Shown: positions 1-8,004, counted from the stretch's first letter. The stretch is 17,552 nucleotides of DNA from an uncultured Bacilli bacterium (GCA_934096535.1 CAKOMC010000030.1:1-17552); one strand, 5' to 3'. Numbers and translations: made by a program. The notes: generated by a model from the sequence alone, not told the origin.

Positions 1-546
1 AAATTATCTGATGATGATATTATAAATGTGATTGGTACTAAGGGTTCGGGCAAGACTACGAGCGCTAATAAATATATTAGTAATACTGATTATATTGTTA
101 TCAATTGTGATAGATTATATGATATGCCGACGGATAGCAAAGTTGAAGATGAATTCCTACCTAAAGTAAAAGAGCTATTAATCAAAAAATATGGTAAAGT
201 TTATACGGGAAAAGATTTTAGCATTTGCTATGAAGAAATAGTTGATTTTGCTAAAAAGAAGCAAAAGAAACTAATTATTGAAGGTAATGTCATTTATGAT
301 ATTGAACCGATTACTAAGTTAAAAGGTACAGTTATTGTTAAAAGAACGGGAGTTTTAAAATGTTTCTTGAGAGCCGTTTTTCGAGATTATCCTACTTCTT
401 ACTTTTTAAAGCTAGAAATTGAAAAACATGGTCCAATAATAGGTAGGATATCACGATTTAAAAATATTCTTAAAAGAAGAAAAAGTATTTTTAAAGAGTA
501 TCATCGTATTGAAAAAGATATAGAGGAGTTAGAATGCTATGCATAA
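1..546 (+). CDS. P-loop nucleoside/nucleotide kinase-like protein, 5' partial
   Basis: The frame is open from base 1. A GTG at base 28 is a possible start, but it lies only two codons before the Walker A motif GTKGSGKT, which leaves no room for the first beta strand, so the true start is probably just upstream of the window. After the P-loop comes a hydrophobic strand ending in NCDRLYDMP, then a second strand KKLIIEGNVIYD that fits the Walker B position. The C-terminal third is very basic (ILKRRKS) and then acidic. This layout is that of the adenylate kinase-like/AAA small-kinase fold, and the substrate cannot be read from the sequence. The gene overlaps the next one by 8 bases, so the two are probably co-translated. 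It could equally be an ATPase of unknown role; I am sure only of the P-loop fold. Confidence 0.75.
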   Translation, partial: KLSDDDIINVIGTKGSGKTTSANKYISNTDYIVINCDRLYDMPTDSKVEDEFLPKVKELLIKKYGKVYTGKDFSICYEEIVDFAKKKQKKLIIEGNVIYDIEPITKLKGTVIVKRTGVLKCFLRAVFRDYPTSYFLKLEIEKHGPIIGRISRFKNILKRRKSIFKEYHRIEKDIEELECYA

Positions 547-1198
547 AGAATTAGATAATGTAATTGTAAAAAGCAATATAAGTATAGATTATTTTGATAA
601 GATAATTAATTATATTAAAAGCAATGAAAAAGAAATATTAAATTTCTTTAGTTTATCCGGTTTAAAAGAAAAGTACCAAGTTAAAATTCTTGATTATAAA
701 TCTTTTAAAGAGTTTGAACTAGCTAAGTATGCTTGCGTTAAAGACTATGTTAGAGGAGATACTGATGCTGATACGAGAACCATTAGAATTATGGACTTGA
801 ATGATCAAAGAAAATTTACTACGCATACAGATGCTAATTTAGATGAAATGCTAAAAATGATAATGCACGAGTTTGTCCATGCCTGTAATGATGAGGTTAA
901 AATGTGGGTCCGAAAAACAAATTGGTTTCATGAAGGGTTAGCTACTAATTTAGCTCATCAAGACTACGAAATAACAAATTTAGAAACTTGTGATTTTGAA
1001 AAGTTAGAATGGAATTTTAATGGCTATGGCAGTGGTAGCTATAGTTATGCTTATACTATTGTTAATTATTTACTTAATAATTATTATCATGAAGAGGTTA
1101 TGTACTTTGTTAAAGAACCAGATTATCTAATAGAAAATAGTAAAACTATATTTAATCAGGCTAAAGAGTGGGCAAAAAAGATGAGACCTCAAAGATAA
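539..1198 (+). CDS. Small HExxH (gluzincin-type) metallopeptidase, cytoplasmic
   Basis: This 219-residue protein carries HEFVH at residues 110-114, followed about 20 residues later by WFHEGLA with Glu132. That is the arrangement of zinc ligands and catalytic Glu in gluzincin peptidases (HExxH plus a downstream Glu in an E-G-[LI]-[AT] context). The N-terminal half is charged and helical. There is no signal peptide or membrane segment, so the protein should be cytoplasmic. The ATG at 539 overlaps the preceding stop by 8 bases, with GAGGAG at 523-528 as ribosome site 10 bases before it. The upstream partner is a P-loop protein and the downstream gene is holA, which say little about its substrate. 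A second, larger HExxH protein with the same EG-L signature lies at 3407-4582. The metallopeptidase fold is likely; the biological role is unknown. Confidence 0.75.
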   Translation: MHKELDNVIVKSNISIDYFDKIINYIKSNEKEILNFFSLSGLKEKYQVKILDYKSFKEFELAKYACVKDYVRGDTDADTRTIRIMDLNDQRKFTTHTDANLDEMLKMIMHEFVHACNDEVKMWVRKTNWFHEGLATNLAHQDYEITNLETCDFEKLEWNFNGYGSGSYSYAYTIVNYLLNNYYHEEVMYFVKEPDYLIENSKTIFNQAKEWAKKMRPQR

Positions 1199-1233
1199 AA
1201 AAGAGAAAAAAATAAAAAGGAAAGGAACTTATT

Positions 1234-2160
1234 ATGAATTATTTAATTGCTGGTACATCAAATTACCTAATAAATGAAGAAATAAAGAAAATAATTGGAG
1301 ATGAAGACTATACCAAAATAGACTATTTAGATACGACAATGGATGAAATTATAGTGGAGGCTAGTTATAACGACTTATTTGGTAGCAAAAAAAATATTAT
1401 TGTTAAAAATGCCGGTCTTTTTGCGGAAAAAAATGAAACGGCTACGAAAAAGTTAGAAAAATACTTAGAAAATTCTAATCCCAATACAACATTAATTTTT
1501 GTTTGTGAAAAAGTAAATGAGCGTTTAAAAATAGTTAGTACTATGAAAGAAAAATATCATGCTATTATTTTAAAATCTATGTATGCAAATGATGCGGCTT
1601 CTAAAATTATGGAAGAAGTTAAAAAAAGAGGATTTACAATTTCTTATGAAGATGCTAGATACATTATTGATACTTCTTTAAATAACTTTGATATTGCTAT
1701 GAATAATATTGCTAAAATCTGTCTTTATTATAATAGTCCCTGCAAGATTAAAAGTGAGGATGTTAAAGAACTAACTTCCGTTTCCATTGAAGATAATCAG
1801 TTTAAATTTGTTGATGCGGTTATTACTGGTAATTATAATCAAGCCTTCAAGATTTTAAAAGACTTTAAGATTCAAAAAATTGAACCTTTTGTTCTCTTTA
1901 ATATGTTAGCCCGTGAGTATCGTAATATGCTTTTAATAAAAGAGGCTGCTAGTAATTCTAAAACAAAAAATGCTATTCTAACAACTCTTAATTTACAAAA
2001 ATGGCAACAAGATAAATATTTAAAAAATAGTTCTAATTATAGTAAAAAAGCCCTAGAAAAAGAATTAGTTAATTTAGCAAATATTGATTTAGATATTAAA
2101 ACAGGAAAGATTGATAAATACTTAGCCTTAGAAATGTATCTAATTAATCATAATGCTTAA
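1234..2160 (+). CDS. holA: DNA polymerase III subunit delta
   Basis: HolA is the delta subunit of the clamp loader. It binds the beta sliding clamp and opens it for loading at primed DNA. The 308-residue product begins with the family's typical opening strand (NYLIAGTSNYLINEEIKKI) and has the central AAA-like region without a functional Walker A. Its C-terminal helical domain contains the recognisable stretch EPFVLFNMLAREYRNMLL, found in Bacillota delta proteins around residue 215. It is somewhat shorter than the usual 330-345 residues. The start ATG follows AAAGGAAC with normal spacing. The gene stands 35 bases after the metallopeptidase gene, and its stop codon lies within the ribosome site of the next gene, so the series is probably one transcript. 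In Bacillus holA usually neighbours comEC and rpsT; neither is seen here. Confidence 0.9.
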   Translation: MNYLIAGTSNYLINEEIKKIIGDEDYTKIDYLDTTMDEIIVEASYNDLFGSKKNIIVKNAGLFAEKNETATKKLEKYLENSNPNTTLIFVCEKVNERLKIVSTMKEKYHAIILKSMYANDAASKIMEEVKKRGFTISYEDARYIIDTSLNNFDIAMNNIAKICLYYNSPCKIKSEDVKELTSVSIEDNQFKFVDAVITGNYNQAFKILKDFKIQKIEPFVLFNMLAREYRNMLLIKEAASNSKTKNAILTTLNLQKWQQDKYLKNSSNYSKKALEKELVNLANIDLDIKTGKIDKYLALEMYLINHNA

Positions 2161-2168
2161 GGAGTTTT

Positions 2169-2516
2169 ATGAAAAAGAGTTTATTGTTTAATAAAATTAC
2201 TAAATATTGGTTATGGGCTATGATTGTTTATATTCTGGCTGTTACTTTTATTCTGGAGGGAAATATCTATTTTTTATTATTTAATGTTTTAGGTATTGGT
2301 ATTATGACTTATTTAACTAGTTATTATACTTATAAAGAAACGAAAAATAAAAATAGTTCTTCTAAAATACTAAGAATCTACCTTCTTTTATTTATAGCCT
2401 TAGTTTTCTTAGCAACCAGTGTTTTTAGGGGTCATCATTTATCCTTTAATATTAAAAATTGGCATTTTAATAATAAAATAATAATTTTTTCAAAACAACT
2501 CTGGCTTGTTTTCTAA
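2169..2516 (+). CDS. VanZ-like membrane protein, N-terminal part (frame broken)
   Basis: This 115-residue reading frame starts 8 bases after holA, behind AAGGAG at 2158-2163. It encodes three hydrophobic membrane segments at about residues 12-30, 31-50 and 68-87. After residue ~105 it runs past a T6 tract (2485-2490) into a short basic tail and stops. The characteristic end of a VanZ domain is found not here but in the next frame immediately downstream, so this is best read as the front half of one broken gene. VanZ proteins are small membrane proteins named after the teicoplanin-resistance accessory gene; most chromosomal homologues have no known substrate. As it stands, the truncated product would lack every conserved VanZ residue. 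Confidence 0.6.
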   Translation: MKKSLLFNKITKYWLWAMIVYILAVTFILEGNIYFLLFNVLGIGIMTYLTSYYTYKETKNKNSSSKILRIYLLLFIALVFLATSVFRGHHLSFNIKNWHFNNKIIIFSKQLWLVF

Positions 2517-2647
2517 CTTCTTTAGTATTAGAAATATTTCAATTTATTTTTAGTGTCGGTGCTTTTGATATTGATGATGTTCTTTTAAATACTTTAGGGC
2601 CGATTATTTTCTATCCTTTATTTAATAAGGGTAGTATTAGTAAAATT

Positions 2648-3292
2648 ATGGATAATATTTTCTACTTTCAAAAAGAAAAAATCACTAAAAAAGATTATAT
2701 TATCTTAAGTCTTACTGGCATATTCTTTTTAGGGCTTTTCTATATTTTAATTTATGATTATTGGTTTAAAGTACCAGGATATGGCATAAAAATTTCTAAA
2801 GAAACCGATTGTATAAGCAGTAAAACTTATGCTACGGAAGATGAATATTATAGATATTTTTATGCTTGTAGCAATAATGATGATTTATATATTGAATATA
2901 CTGAGGATTTTTTAGGTTTTGATGTTACAAAAAAATATAAAATTACTGATATTATTGCCGGCTCGATAGATAAAAATTTTTTAAAAAATAAAGATTATTT
3001 AGATAATGATTATATTATTAAAGAAAATAAGTATTCAAGTCTAAAAGTTGATGCCTTAAAAGATGAGAAATTAACTTTTAAACTGGATAATACCAATATA
3101 AAATTGCAAGGTTATAATGAGGCAATTGCTAATACTACTGCCGAATTTAACTATTTTATTATTCCAAATAAAGAAGGCCAAACGATTATTGATTTTACTT
3201 TATTAAGTAAAGAAACTAACGAAGAAAGACATATAAAATATCAAGTAACAGTAAATGAAGATTTAGCTGTAAGTTATGAAAAAATCAACTAA
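2648..3292 (+). CDS. VanZ C-terminal part fused to a membrane segment and an extracytoplasmic domain
   Basis: From the ATG at 2648 the protein is 214 residues, but the frame is open back to 2477. That upstream stretch carries the VanZ signature: LEIFQ, then FDIDDVLLNTLG with its D-D-N-G residues. The 2648 start has only a poor, distant AAGGGTAG, so it is probably not a natural start. After the VanZ end comes another membrane segment (about residues 14-36 of this piece). It is followed by ~175 residues with beta-strand-like alternation, two cysteines (CISSKTYA and ACSNN) and no recognised motif, which should lie outside the membrane. A hairpin terminator begins 7 bases after the stop. I do not recognise the outer domain. 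Confidence 0.55.
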   Translation: MDNIFYFQKEKITKKDYIILSLTGIFFLGLFYILIYDYWFKVPGYGIKISKETDCISSKTYATEDEYYRYFYACSNNDDLYIEYTEDFLGFDVTKKYKITDIIAGSIDKNFLKNKDYLDNDYIIKENKYSSLKVDALKDEKLTFKLDNTNIKLQGYNEAIANTTAEFNYFIIPNKEGQTIIDFTLLSKETNEERHIKYQVTVNEDLAVSYEKIN

Positions 3293-3298
3293 ATATTT

Positions 3299-3340
3299 AA
3301 AGAACTTAAGAGTAGGTAATTGTTTTTAAGTTCTTTTTAC
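3299..3340 (+). terminator. Rho-independent terminator after the VanZ-like gene
   Basis: AAAGAACTTAA (3299-3309) pairs perfectly with TTAAGTTCTTT (3326-3336) across a 16-base loop, and the descending arm runs into TTTTT (3334-3338). It starts 7 bases after the stop at 3292 and ends the first transcription unit. The stem is AU-rich, as expected for this genome. Confidence 0.75.
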
Positions 3341-3359
3341 TCTTATTAAGTGTTATACT
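3331..3359 (+). promoter_or_regulatory. Extended -10 promoter for the membrane-anchored peptidase gene
   Basis: TATACT (3354-3359) is preceded by TG at 3351-3352, giving an extended -10 element. The hexamer 17 bases upstream, TTCTTT (3331-3336), is a poor -35 and overlaps the terminator arm of the previous gene. The position, just after a terminator and about 50 bases before the ATG at 3407, supports it. Confidence 0.5.
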
Positions 3360-3360
3360 A

Positions 3361-3406
3361 ATTATAATAAAGGAAAATAACTTATTATAATAAAGGAAAA
3401 TAACTT
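3361..3406 (+). repeat. Perfect 23-bp tandem duplication carrying the ribosome binding site
   Basis: Bases 3361-3383 and 3384-3406 are identical, base for base, and directly adjacent. Each copy contains AAAGGA and ends in ACTT. The second copy is followed by the ATG at 3407; the first is followed by ATT. The leader therefore has two identical Shine-Dalgarno sites, of which only the second is at a working distance from a start codon. Confidence 0.9.
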
Positions 3407-4582
3407 ATGAATGATATAGACCAAATAAAAATAATTTTAGAAAAAATTAGAACTAATGCTGATAGGATAAATATGGTATCAAAAGAAGAATGGCTAAAAA
3501 TGATAAATCAAGATGGTTATGATATTGAAAAAGTCTTAGCTTTAACTGATAGTAGATTAAAAGAAAAATATCAAGGCTATACTGATGATAAGGCTTTTTT
3601 TCGTGATTGCTTGTATGAATATGCTTCTAAAGTTATTCCTTTAATTAAGAAGGACTATGAAAATTATTTGGATAACGGAACCATTTTACGGCTTGATAAT
3701 TTAATAAGTGAAAATAAAATTACCATAAAAGATACAGAAAAGATGGAAAATATCTCTGAAAAAGATAAAGGCTATTATGGGGGTGGGGCTCATAGCGATG
3801 GAACCATTGATATTTCCATGCCTCAAGGTGATATTATTCGGGAAACCAGACGGCAGCTTGGCGTTTTGCTACATGAAATATTCCACCTAACACATAAGTG
3901 GCGAACAGGGATTGATTTAAATTATATGATTGATGGGACTAAAGCTAAGGCTCTAAACTATGGTGGCATCTTAATGGAAGAAGGACTTACTGAAAAGTGT
4001 GCTATTGATTTTGCTAGAAAATATAATTTGCCTTGTAAACCAAGTTATACTTATCATTTATATGGCAAGTTAGTTTCTAAAATAGAGAGAGTCTTAAGTT
4101 TAGAAAATGGTCAATTATTTAATACTAATTATCGCCAAGTACTAAGTCAAATTGATAAATCAGGCGGATTATTAGAACAATATGAGTTAGCAGAGCTTTT
4201 TAGATATACATCTTTTTTTCAGAAAACTAAGGATAATGTTGTTACTTTTAACTATAATGGTAAAACTTATATGAGCAATCCTTTTCCAAAACTTGATGAA
4301 AAGATGAAAAAATCTTTGAGTGTAGATAGTAAAGAAAAAGAAAGAATTAGTTTAAATAACAGTCTTGATGAAATCAAAAAACGAAAAGCTTTACTGGGAC
4401 AATATGCCATGATTTTGCAAGAAATAAAAAGAAGAAAAGAATTAGAAGATAATAGTTTATCAAAGGATGATCAAACTAAAAGTAGGGGAGCAATTGATAC
4501 ATTTACTTGTATTCTTTTTACTCTAGCTATATCAATATTAACTTTTATAATAACTTACTTTCTTCTTAGTAAACACTTTTGA
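3407..4582 (+). CDS. HExxH metallopeptidase-like protein with C-terminal membrane anchor
   Basis: The 391-residue protein has HEIFH at residues 156-160 and LMEEGLTEKCA with Glu192 about 30 residues later, the ligand pattern of gluzincin metallopeptidases. Before the active site is a Gly-rich segment, YYGGGAHSDGTIDISMP, which probably forms the edge strand. Residues ~315-355 are Lys/Glu-rich and likely coiled. Residues ~362-387 form one strongly hydrophobic segment followed only by SKHF. There is no signal peptide, so the simplest topology is a tail-anchored protein whose catalytic domain faces the cytoplasm. The gene stands alone between a terminator/promoter region and the yqeG promoter, behind the duplicated ribosome site. 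It shares the H-E-x-x-H / E-G-L pattern with the 219-residue protein at 539-1198 but is not otherwise clearly similar. Its substrate is unknown. Confidence 0.75.
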   Translation: MNDIDQIKIILEKIRTNADRINMVSKEEWLKMINQDGYDIEKVLALTDSRLKEKYQGYTDDKAFFRDCLYEYASKVIPLIKKDYENYLDNGTILRLDNLISENKITIKDTEKMENISEKDKGYYGGGAHSDGTIDISMPQGDIIRETRRQLGVLLHEIFHLTHKWRTGIDLNYMIDGTKAKALNYGGILMEEGLTEKCAIDFARKYNLPCKPSYTYHLYGKLVSKIERVLSLENGQLFNTNYRQVLSQIDKSGGLLEQYELAELFRYTSFFQKTKDNVVTFNYNGKTYMSNPFPKLDEKMKKSLSVDSKEKERISLNNSLDEIKKRKALLGQYAMILQEIKRRKELEDNSLSKDDQTKSRGAIDTFTCILFTLAISILTFIITYFLLSKHF

Positions 4583-4621
4583 AAAAAACTTAAAATTGGG
4601 ATATTTTTCTGCCATTTTTAT

Positions 4622-4650
4622 TTTTAAAAAGTTTAATCATATGCTATAAT
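4622..4650 (+). promoter_or_regulatory. Extended -10 promoter for the yqeG-yqeH-mutL-miaA series
   Basis: TGCTATAAT (4642-4650) is a consensus -10 with the extended TG. The -35 position 17 bases upstream (4622-4627, TTTTAA) is weak, which is usual for extended -10 promoters. The start codon at 4688 lies 37 bases downstream. Confidence 0.6.
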
Positions 4651-4687
4651 ACTTTTTGATTGATAAGAAAAAGAAAAGAGTGGTGTA

Positions 4688-5209
4688 ATGAATATATTTT
4701 ATCCGGATATATATGCGAAAAATATTTTTGAAATAGATTATGAAAAGTTAAAAAACAAAGGTATAAAGTGTTTAGTTTTTGACCTTGATAATACCTTAGT
4801 GCCGGTAAAGTCAAGTGTTGCTGATGAAAAAGTAAAAGCATTATTTACTACTTTAAAAAAGCAAAAATTCACGATTATTTTGATGAGTAATTCCCTAAAG
4901 AAAAGGGTAGAAGTATTTAAAAAAGATTTAAAAGTACCATGCTTTTCTTTTTCCATGAAACCATTAAAGAAAAATTATAAAAAACTTATAAAAGAGTATA
5001 ACTTTGATATGAGTGAGGTAGCTTGTATTGGGGATCAAATAATGACGGATGTTTGGGGCGCTAATAAAATGGGGTTTACTTCTATCTTCTTAGACAAATT
5101 AAATAAAGAAGATTTTAAATGGACGAAATTAAATAGGGTAGTAGAAGAACTTATCCTAAGACATTTTCAGCGTCAAAAAAGATTTACGAAAGGAGCTTAT
5201 TATGACTAA
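4688..5209 (+). CDS. yqeG: YqeG family HAD-IIIA phosphatase
   Basis: YqeG proteins are HAD-superfamily phosphatases found next to yqeH across the Bacillota; their natural substrate is not established. All HAD motifs are visible in the 173-residue product: motif I FDLDNTL (nucleophile Asp32, acid/base Asp34), motif II LMSNS (Ser68), the motif III lysine in SMKP (Lys91), and motif IV GDQIMTDV (Asp116, Asp121). It has the compact form without a large cap domain, about the normal family size. The gene opens a packed operon and its stop overlaps the yqeH start by 8 bases. The gene pair and the motifs make the assignment firm. Confidence 0.9.
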   Translation: MNIFYPDIYAKNIFEIDYEKLKNKGIKCLVFDLDNTLVPVKSSVADEKVKALFTTLKKQKFTIILMSNSLKKRVEVFKKDLKVPCFSFSMKPLKKNYKKLIKEYNFDMSEVACIGDQIMTDVWGANKMGFTSIFLDKLNKEDFKWTKLNRVVEELILRHFQRQKRFTKGAYYD

Positions 5210-6167
5210 AAGATGTATCGGCTGCGGAGCTGTTTTACAAAATACCGATAAAAAGAAAAATGGCTATACTCCTAAACTAGAAAATAAATACTGTATGCGT
5301 TGTTTTCGGCTTACTAATTATAATGACTTAACGGAAACTATTACAGAAAAAGATAACGATAAAATAATAACTGTTATAAATAACTCTTCTACTTTTAGTT
5401 TCTTTTTAATTGATGCTACTAATATAACCAAGGAAGCCATAAGTATATATCAAAATATTAAGGCTAGAAAATGCTTACTTCTTACTAAGATAGATCTTTT
5501 ACCAGCAAATATTACGGTTAATAATTATATTAATAAATTTAAAAATATCTACAATATTAAAGAAGAAGTTTATCCCTTAAGTTCTATTAAAAAAGTAAAT
5601 GTTAGTAAGATACTTAAAATGATGGATAATTTAAATATAAAAAAAGCTTACATTTTAGGTTGTACTAATGCTGGTAAATCAACCTTAATTAATGCTATGT
5701 TAAATAATAAAACTATTACAACAAGTAGAATTCCTAATACGACTCTTGATTTTATTAACCTTTATATCGAAGATAAAATATTAACTGATACCCCTGGGTT
5801 CGTAACGACTACCACACCATTCATTACGGATAAAAAGTATTATAAAAAAATTGATTATAAAGAAAGAATTAAACCAATAACTTATCAAACTAAAGAAACA
5901 ACAAGTCTTGTTTTAGAAGAAATTTATCGCTTTTCTAGCTTTGGTTTTAATAGTGTTACTACTTATTTTAATAATAATATTTTAGTTAAAAGAGATTTTA
6001 AATCTAATGAAGACTATTTTGAGACAAAAATAATGGCTAATACTGATATCATTATTAAAGACTTAGGTTTTATTAATGTAAAGAGACCATGTAACTTAAA
6101 AATTAGTAAAAATCTTGAAAATTTGGTTGAATTTAGACCATCTTTAATTGGAGGAGACAATGCCTAA
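5202..6167 (+). CDS. yqeH: Circularly permuted ribosome-biogenesis GTPase YqeH
   Basis: YqeH acts in assembly of the 30S ribosomal subunit. The 321-residue product begins with a zinc finger (Cys5, Cys8, Cys31, Cys34 in RCIGCG and YCMRC). The GTPase motifs follow in permuted order: G4 TKID (95-98), G5-like PLSS (about 125-128), G1 GCTNAGKST (153-161), G2 threonines in IPNTTLD, then G3 DTPG (196-199). This G4-G5-G1-G2-G3 order defines the family. The last ~120 residues match the family's C-terminal RNA/ribosome-binding region in position; the protein is about 45 residues shorter than B. subtilis YqeH. GAAAGGAG sits 7 bases before the ATG, inside the end of yqeG. Its own last bases contain the mutL ribosome site, so translation of the three genes is coupled. 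Confidence 0.92.
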   Translation: MTKRCIGCGAVLQNTDKKKNGYTPKLENKYCMRCFRLTNYNDLTETITEKDNDKIITVINNSSTFSFFLIDATNITKEAISIYQNIKARKCLLLTKIDLLPANITVNNYINKFKNIYNIKEEVYPLSSIKKVNVSKILKMMDNLNIKKAYILGCTNAGKSTLINAMLNNKTITTSRIPNTTLDFINLYIEDKILTDTPGFVTTTTPFITDKKYYKKIDYKERIKPITYQTKETTSLVLEEIYRFSSFGFNSVTTYFNNNILVKRDFKSNEDYFETKIMANTDIIIKDLGFINVKRPCNLKISKNLENLVEFRPSLIGGDNA

Positions 6168-8004
6168 GATCCATGTAATGAGCGATAATCTAGCCAATAA
6201 AATAGCAGCCGGAGAAGTTGTTGAACGCTCCTCGTCAGTCGTTAAAGAATTAGTAGAAAATGCTATTGATGCTGGTAGCTCTATTATTACTATTGACTTA
6301 ATAAATGGTGGTTTAACTGGTATTACTATTACGGATAATGGTTGTGGAATGGAACATGATGATGCCCTTCTTTCCTTTCAAAGACATGCTACTTCCAAAT
6401 TATTAAGAGAAGATGACTTGTTTTTTATTTCGACCCTTGGTTTTCGTGGTGAGGCCTTACCGTCTATTGCTTCTGTTTCCGAGGTTGACCTAGTAACTTG
6501 CGCTAAAACTATTGGTACTCATTTGCATATTAAAGGGGGAAAATTAGAAATAGATGAACCGGCTGATAAAAGAGTAGGGACTAGAATTAGCATTAAGAAT
6601 CTTTTTTTTAATACTCCTGCGCGTCTTAAGTATTTAAAAAGTGAGCCAACTGAGCTGGCTAGTTGTGTTTCCTACATTGAAAAGATTGCTCTTTCTTATC
6701 CTAAAATTAAATTTACGCTTAATAATAATGAGCGAGCAGTTGTTAAAACAAGTGGTTCGGGTAATTTGAAAAAGACTATTCATGAAATATATGGCTTGCA
6801 AGTATCATCAAAATTAATTGAAATTAAAAATAGCAATGATGACTATGATATTAGAGGTTTTATTTGTAAACCTGAAATCCTAAAATCTAATCGTTATCAT
6901 ATGACTACTATTGTTAATGGTCGAGTTATTCGTAACAACGATTTAAATCGGGCTATTAATGATGCTTATTATACTTATAAGCCAGATAGTAAATATCCAA
7001 TTGTTGTTATAAATATTGAAACTGATCCTACTTTGATAGATGTTAATATTCACCCAACTAAACAAGATATAAAATTTAGTAAACAAGATCAACTTTATAA
7101 TTTAATAACTAAAACTATTAAAGATGCCTTGTACCAAAACTTATTGTTACCTAGTGCGATGGAAAGACTAAAAGCTACTAATGATGTTATTTCTAAAGAG
7201 GAAATCAATTCAATTATTGAAGATAAAATAACTCTTGAAAATAAAAGTACTATGGATAATACTTCTAATGGCAATTACTCATTGCATACTGATGCCTTGC
7301 TAGCTCAGGGAGAATTTAATTTTAATGTTTTTGAAGATACAGTTGAGTATAACGCAAAAGAAAAAATAAAAGAAAATCCAGAAATTGATAGTCAACAACA
7401 ACCTGAAAACAAAATAAAGTCTTTAAATTTACACCCAATTGGAGCCATCAATTTAACATTCATTGTGGCACAAGGTGATGATGGATTGTATTTAATTGAC
7501 CAGCATGCGGCCCATGAACGCATTAATTATGAAAAAGTTTTAAAATATTTTCAAGAAGAAAAGATTATTACCACTCCTCTTTTAGTGCCTCTACCTATTG
7601 AACTTACGCCAACTGAATTTATTTTAGTTCAAAAAAATCTAGAATTGTTAAAAAGTATGGGTTTTGTTTTAGAAGAGTTTGGTTTAAATACTTTTGTTTT
7701 TAAAGAGCATCCAATTTGGTTTAAGGAAGGATTTGAAGAAGAAGGATTGCGACGAGTAATTGATATGATTATTAAAAGTGGGGCTAACTTTGATGTTATG
7801 AAATTTAGGGATAGGGCAGCAGCCATGCTTGCCTGTAAAATGTCAATTAAGGCCAATATGAGTATTTCCCTAGAAGTAATGCAACATTTACTAGATGACT
7901 TAGCACTTTGTGATAATCCTTACAACTGCGCTCACGGTAGACCTACAATTATTAATTTTAGTAGTTATGATTTAAATAGAATGTTTAAACGCATTATGAA
8001 TTAA
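6160..8004 (+). CDS. mutL: DNA mismatch repair protein MutL (endonuclease type)
   Basis: MutL links mismatch recognition by MutS to strand incision. The N-terminal GHKL ATPase shows KELVENAIDAG (Glu30, Asn34), DNGCGM (59-64) and GFRGEAL (94-100). The C-terminal domain has the metal-dependent endonuclease motif DQHAAHERINYE (447-458), plus ACKMS (558-562) and CAHGRPT (590-596), so this is the nicking form, as in Bacillus and unlike E. coli. I place the start at the ATG at 6160, giving 614 residues. It follows GGAGGAG (6150-6156), and the frame's earlier TTG at 6148 lies on that ribosome site. The start overlaps the last 8 bases of yqeH. mutS, normally next to mutL, is not in the window; the downstream neighbour is miaA, a common Bacillota pairing. 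Confidence 0.95.
   Translation: MPKIHVMSDNLANKIAAGEVVERSSSVVKELVENAIDAGSSIITIDLINGGLTGITITDNGCGMEHDDALLSFQRHATSKLLREDDLFFISTLGFRGEALPSIASVSEVDLVTCAKTIGTHLHIKGGKLEIDEPADKRVGTRISIKNLFFNTPARLKYLKSEPTELASCVSYIEKIALSYPKIKFTLNNNERAVVKTSGSGNLKKTIHEIYGLQVSSKLIEIKNSNDDYDIRGFICKPEILKSNRYHMTTIVNGRVIRNNDLNRAINDAYYTYKPDSKYPIVVINIETDPTLIDVNIHPTKQDIKFSKQDQLYNLITKTIKDALYQNLLLPSAMERLKATNDVISKEEINSIIEDKITLENKSTMDNTSNGNYSLHTDALLAQGEFNFNVFEDTVEYNAKEKIKENPEIDSQQQPENKIKSLNLHPIGAINLTFIVAQGDDGLYLIDQHAAHERINYEKVLKYFQEEKIITTPLLVPLPIELTPTEFILVQKNLELLKSMGFVLEEFGLNTFVFKEHPIWFKEGFEEEGLRRVIDMIIKSGANFDVMKFRDRAAAMLACKMSIKANMSISLEVMQHLLDDLALCDNPYNCAHGRPTIINFSSYDLNRMFKRIMN

Larger units (their letters stand above)
2169..3292 (+). 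pseudogene. VanZ-family membrane protein gene interrupted by a frameshift (composite)
   Basis: Read together, the two preceding pieces form one gene. The first frame is in phase with 2169 and the second with 2489. A single missing T in the T6 run at 2485-2490, or a -1 slip there, joins them as ...IIIF-FKTTLACFLTSLVLEIFQ. The joined product would be about 375 residues: three or four N-terminal membrane segments, the VanZ E-Q / D-D / N-G signature, a further membrane segment and an outer domain. Even the joined version seems to lack the usual VanZ stretch N-I-L-F-I-P-L-G-F before the signature. An internal deletion that also shifted the frame is therefore an alternative to a one-base error. Programmed slippage is possible but unsupported. 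Confidence 0.55.

Noticed and set aside
4583..4620. GAAAAA / TTTTTC pairing after the membrane-anchored peptidase gene as a terminator
   Set aside because: It is too short, with no GC pairs beyond the ends; I cannot separate it from chance.
4644..4956. Two minus-strand open frames of 65 and 72 codons over yqeG
   Set aside because: They lie antisense to a well-supported gene, have no ribosome site, and read as low-complexity translations of the opposite strand.
6148..6159. Upstream TTG start for mutL
   Set aside because: The TTG and next codons form the ribosome site GGAGGAG itself, and the ATG at 6160 begins the conserved MPKIHVMS opening of MutL.
7629..7856. Minus-strand open frame of 75 codons inside mutL
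   Set aside because: It is antisense to the conserved MutL C-terminal domain and has no motif or start signal.
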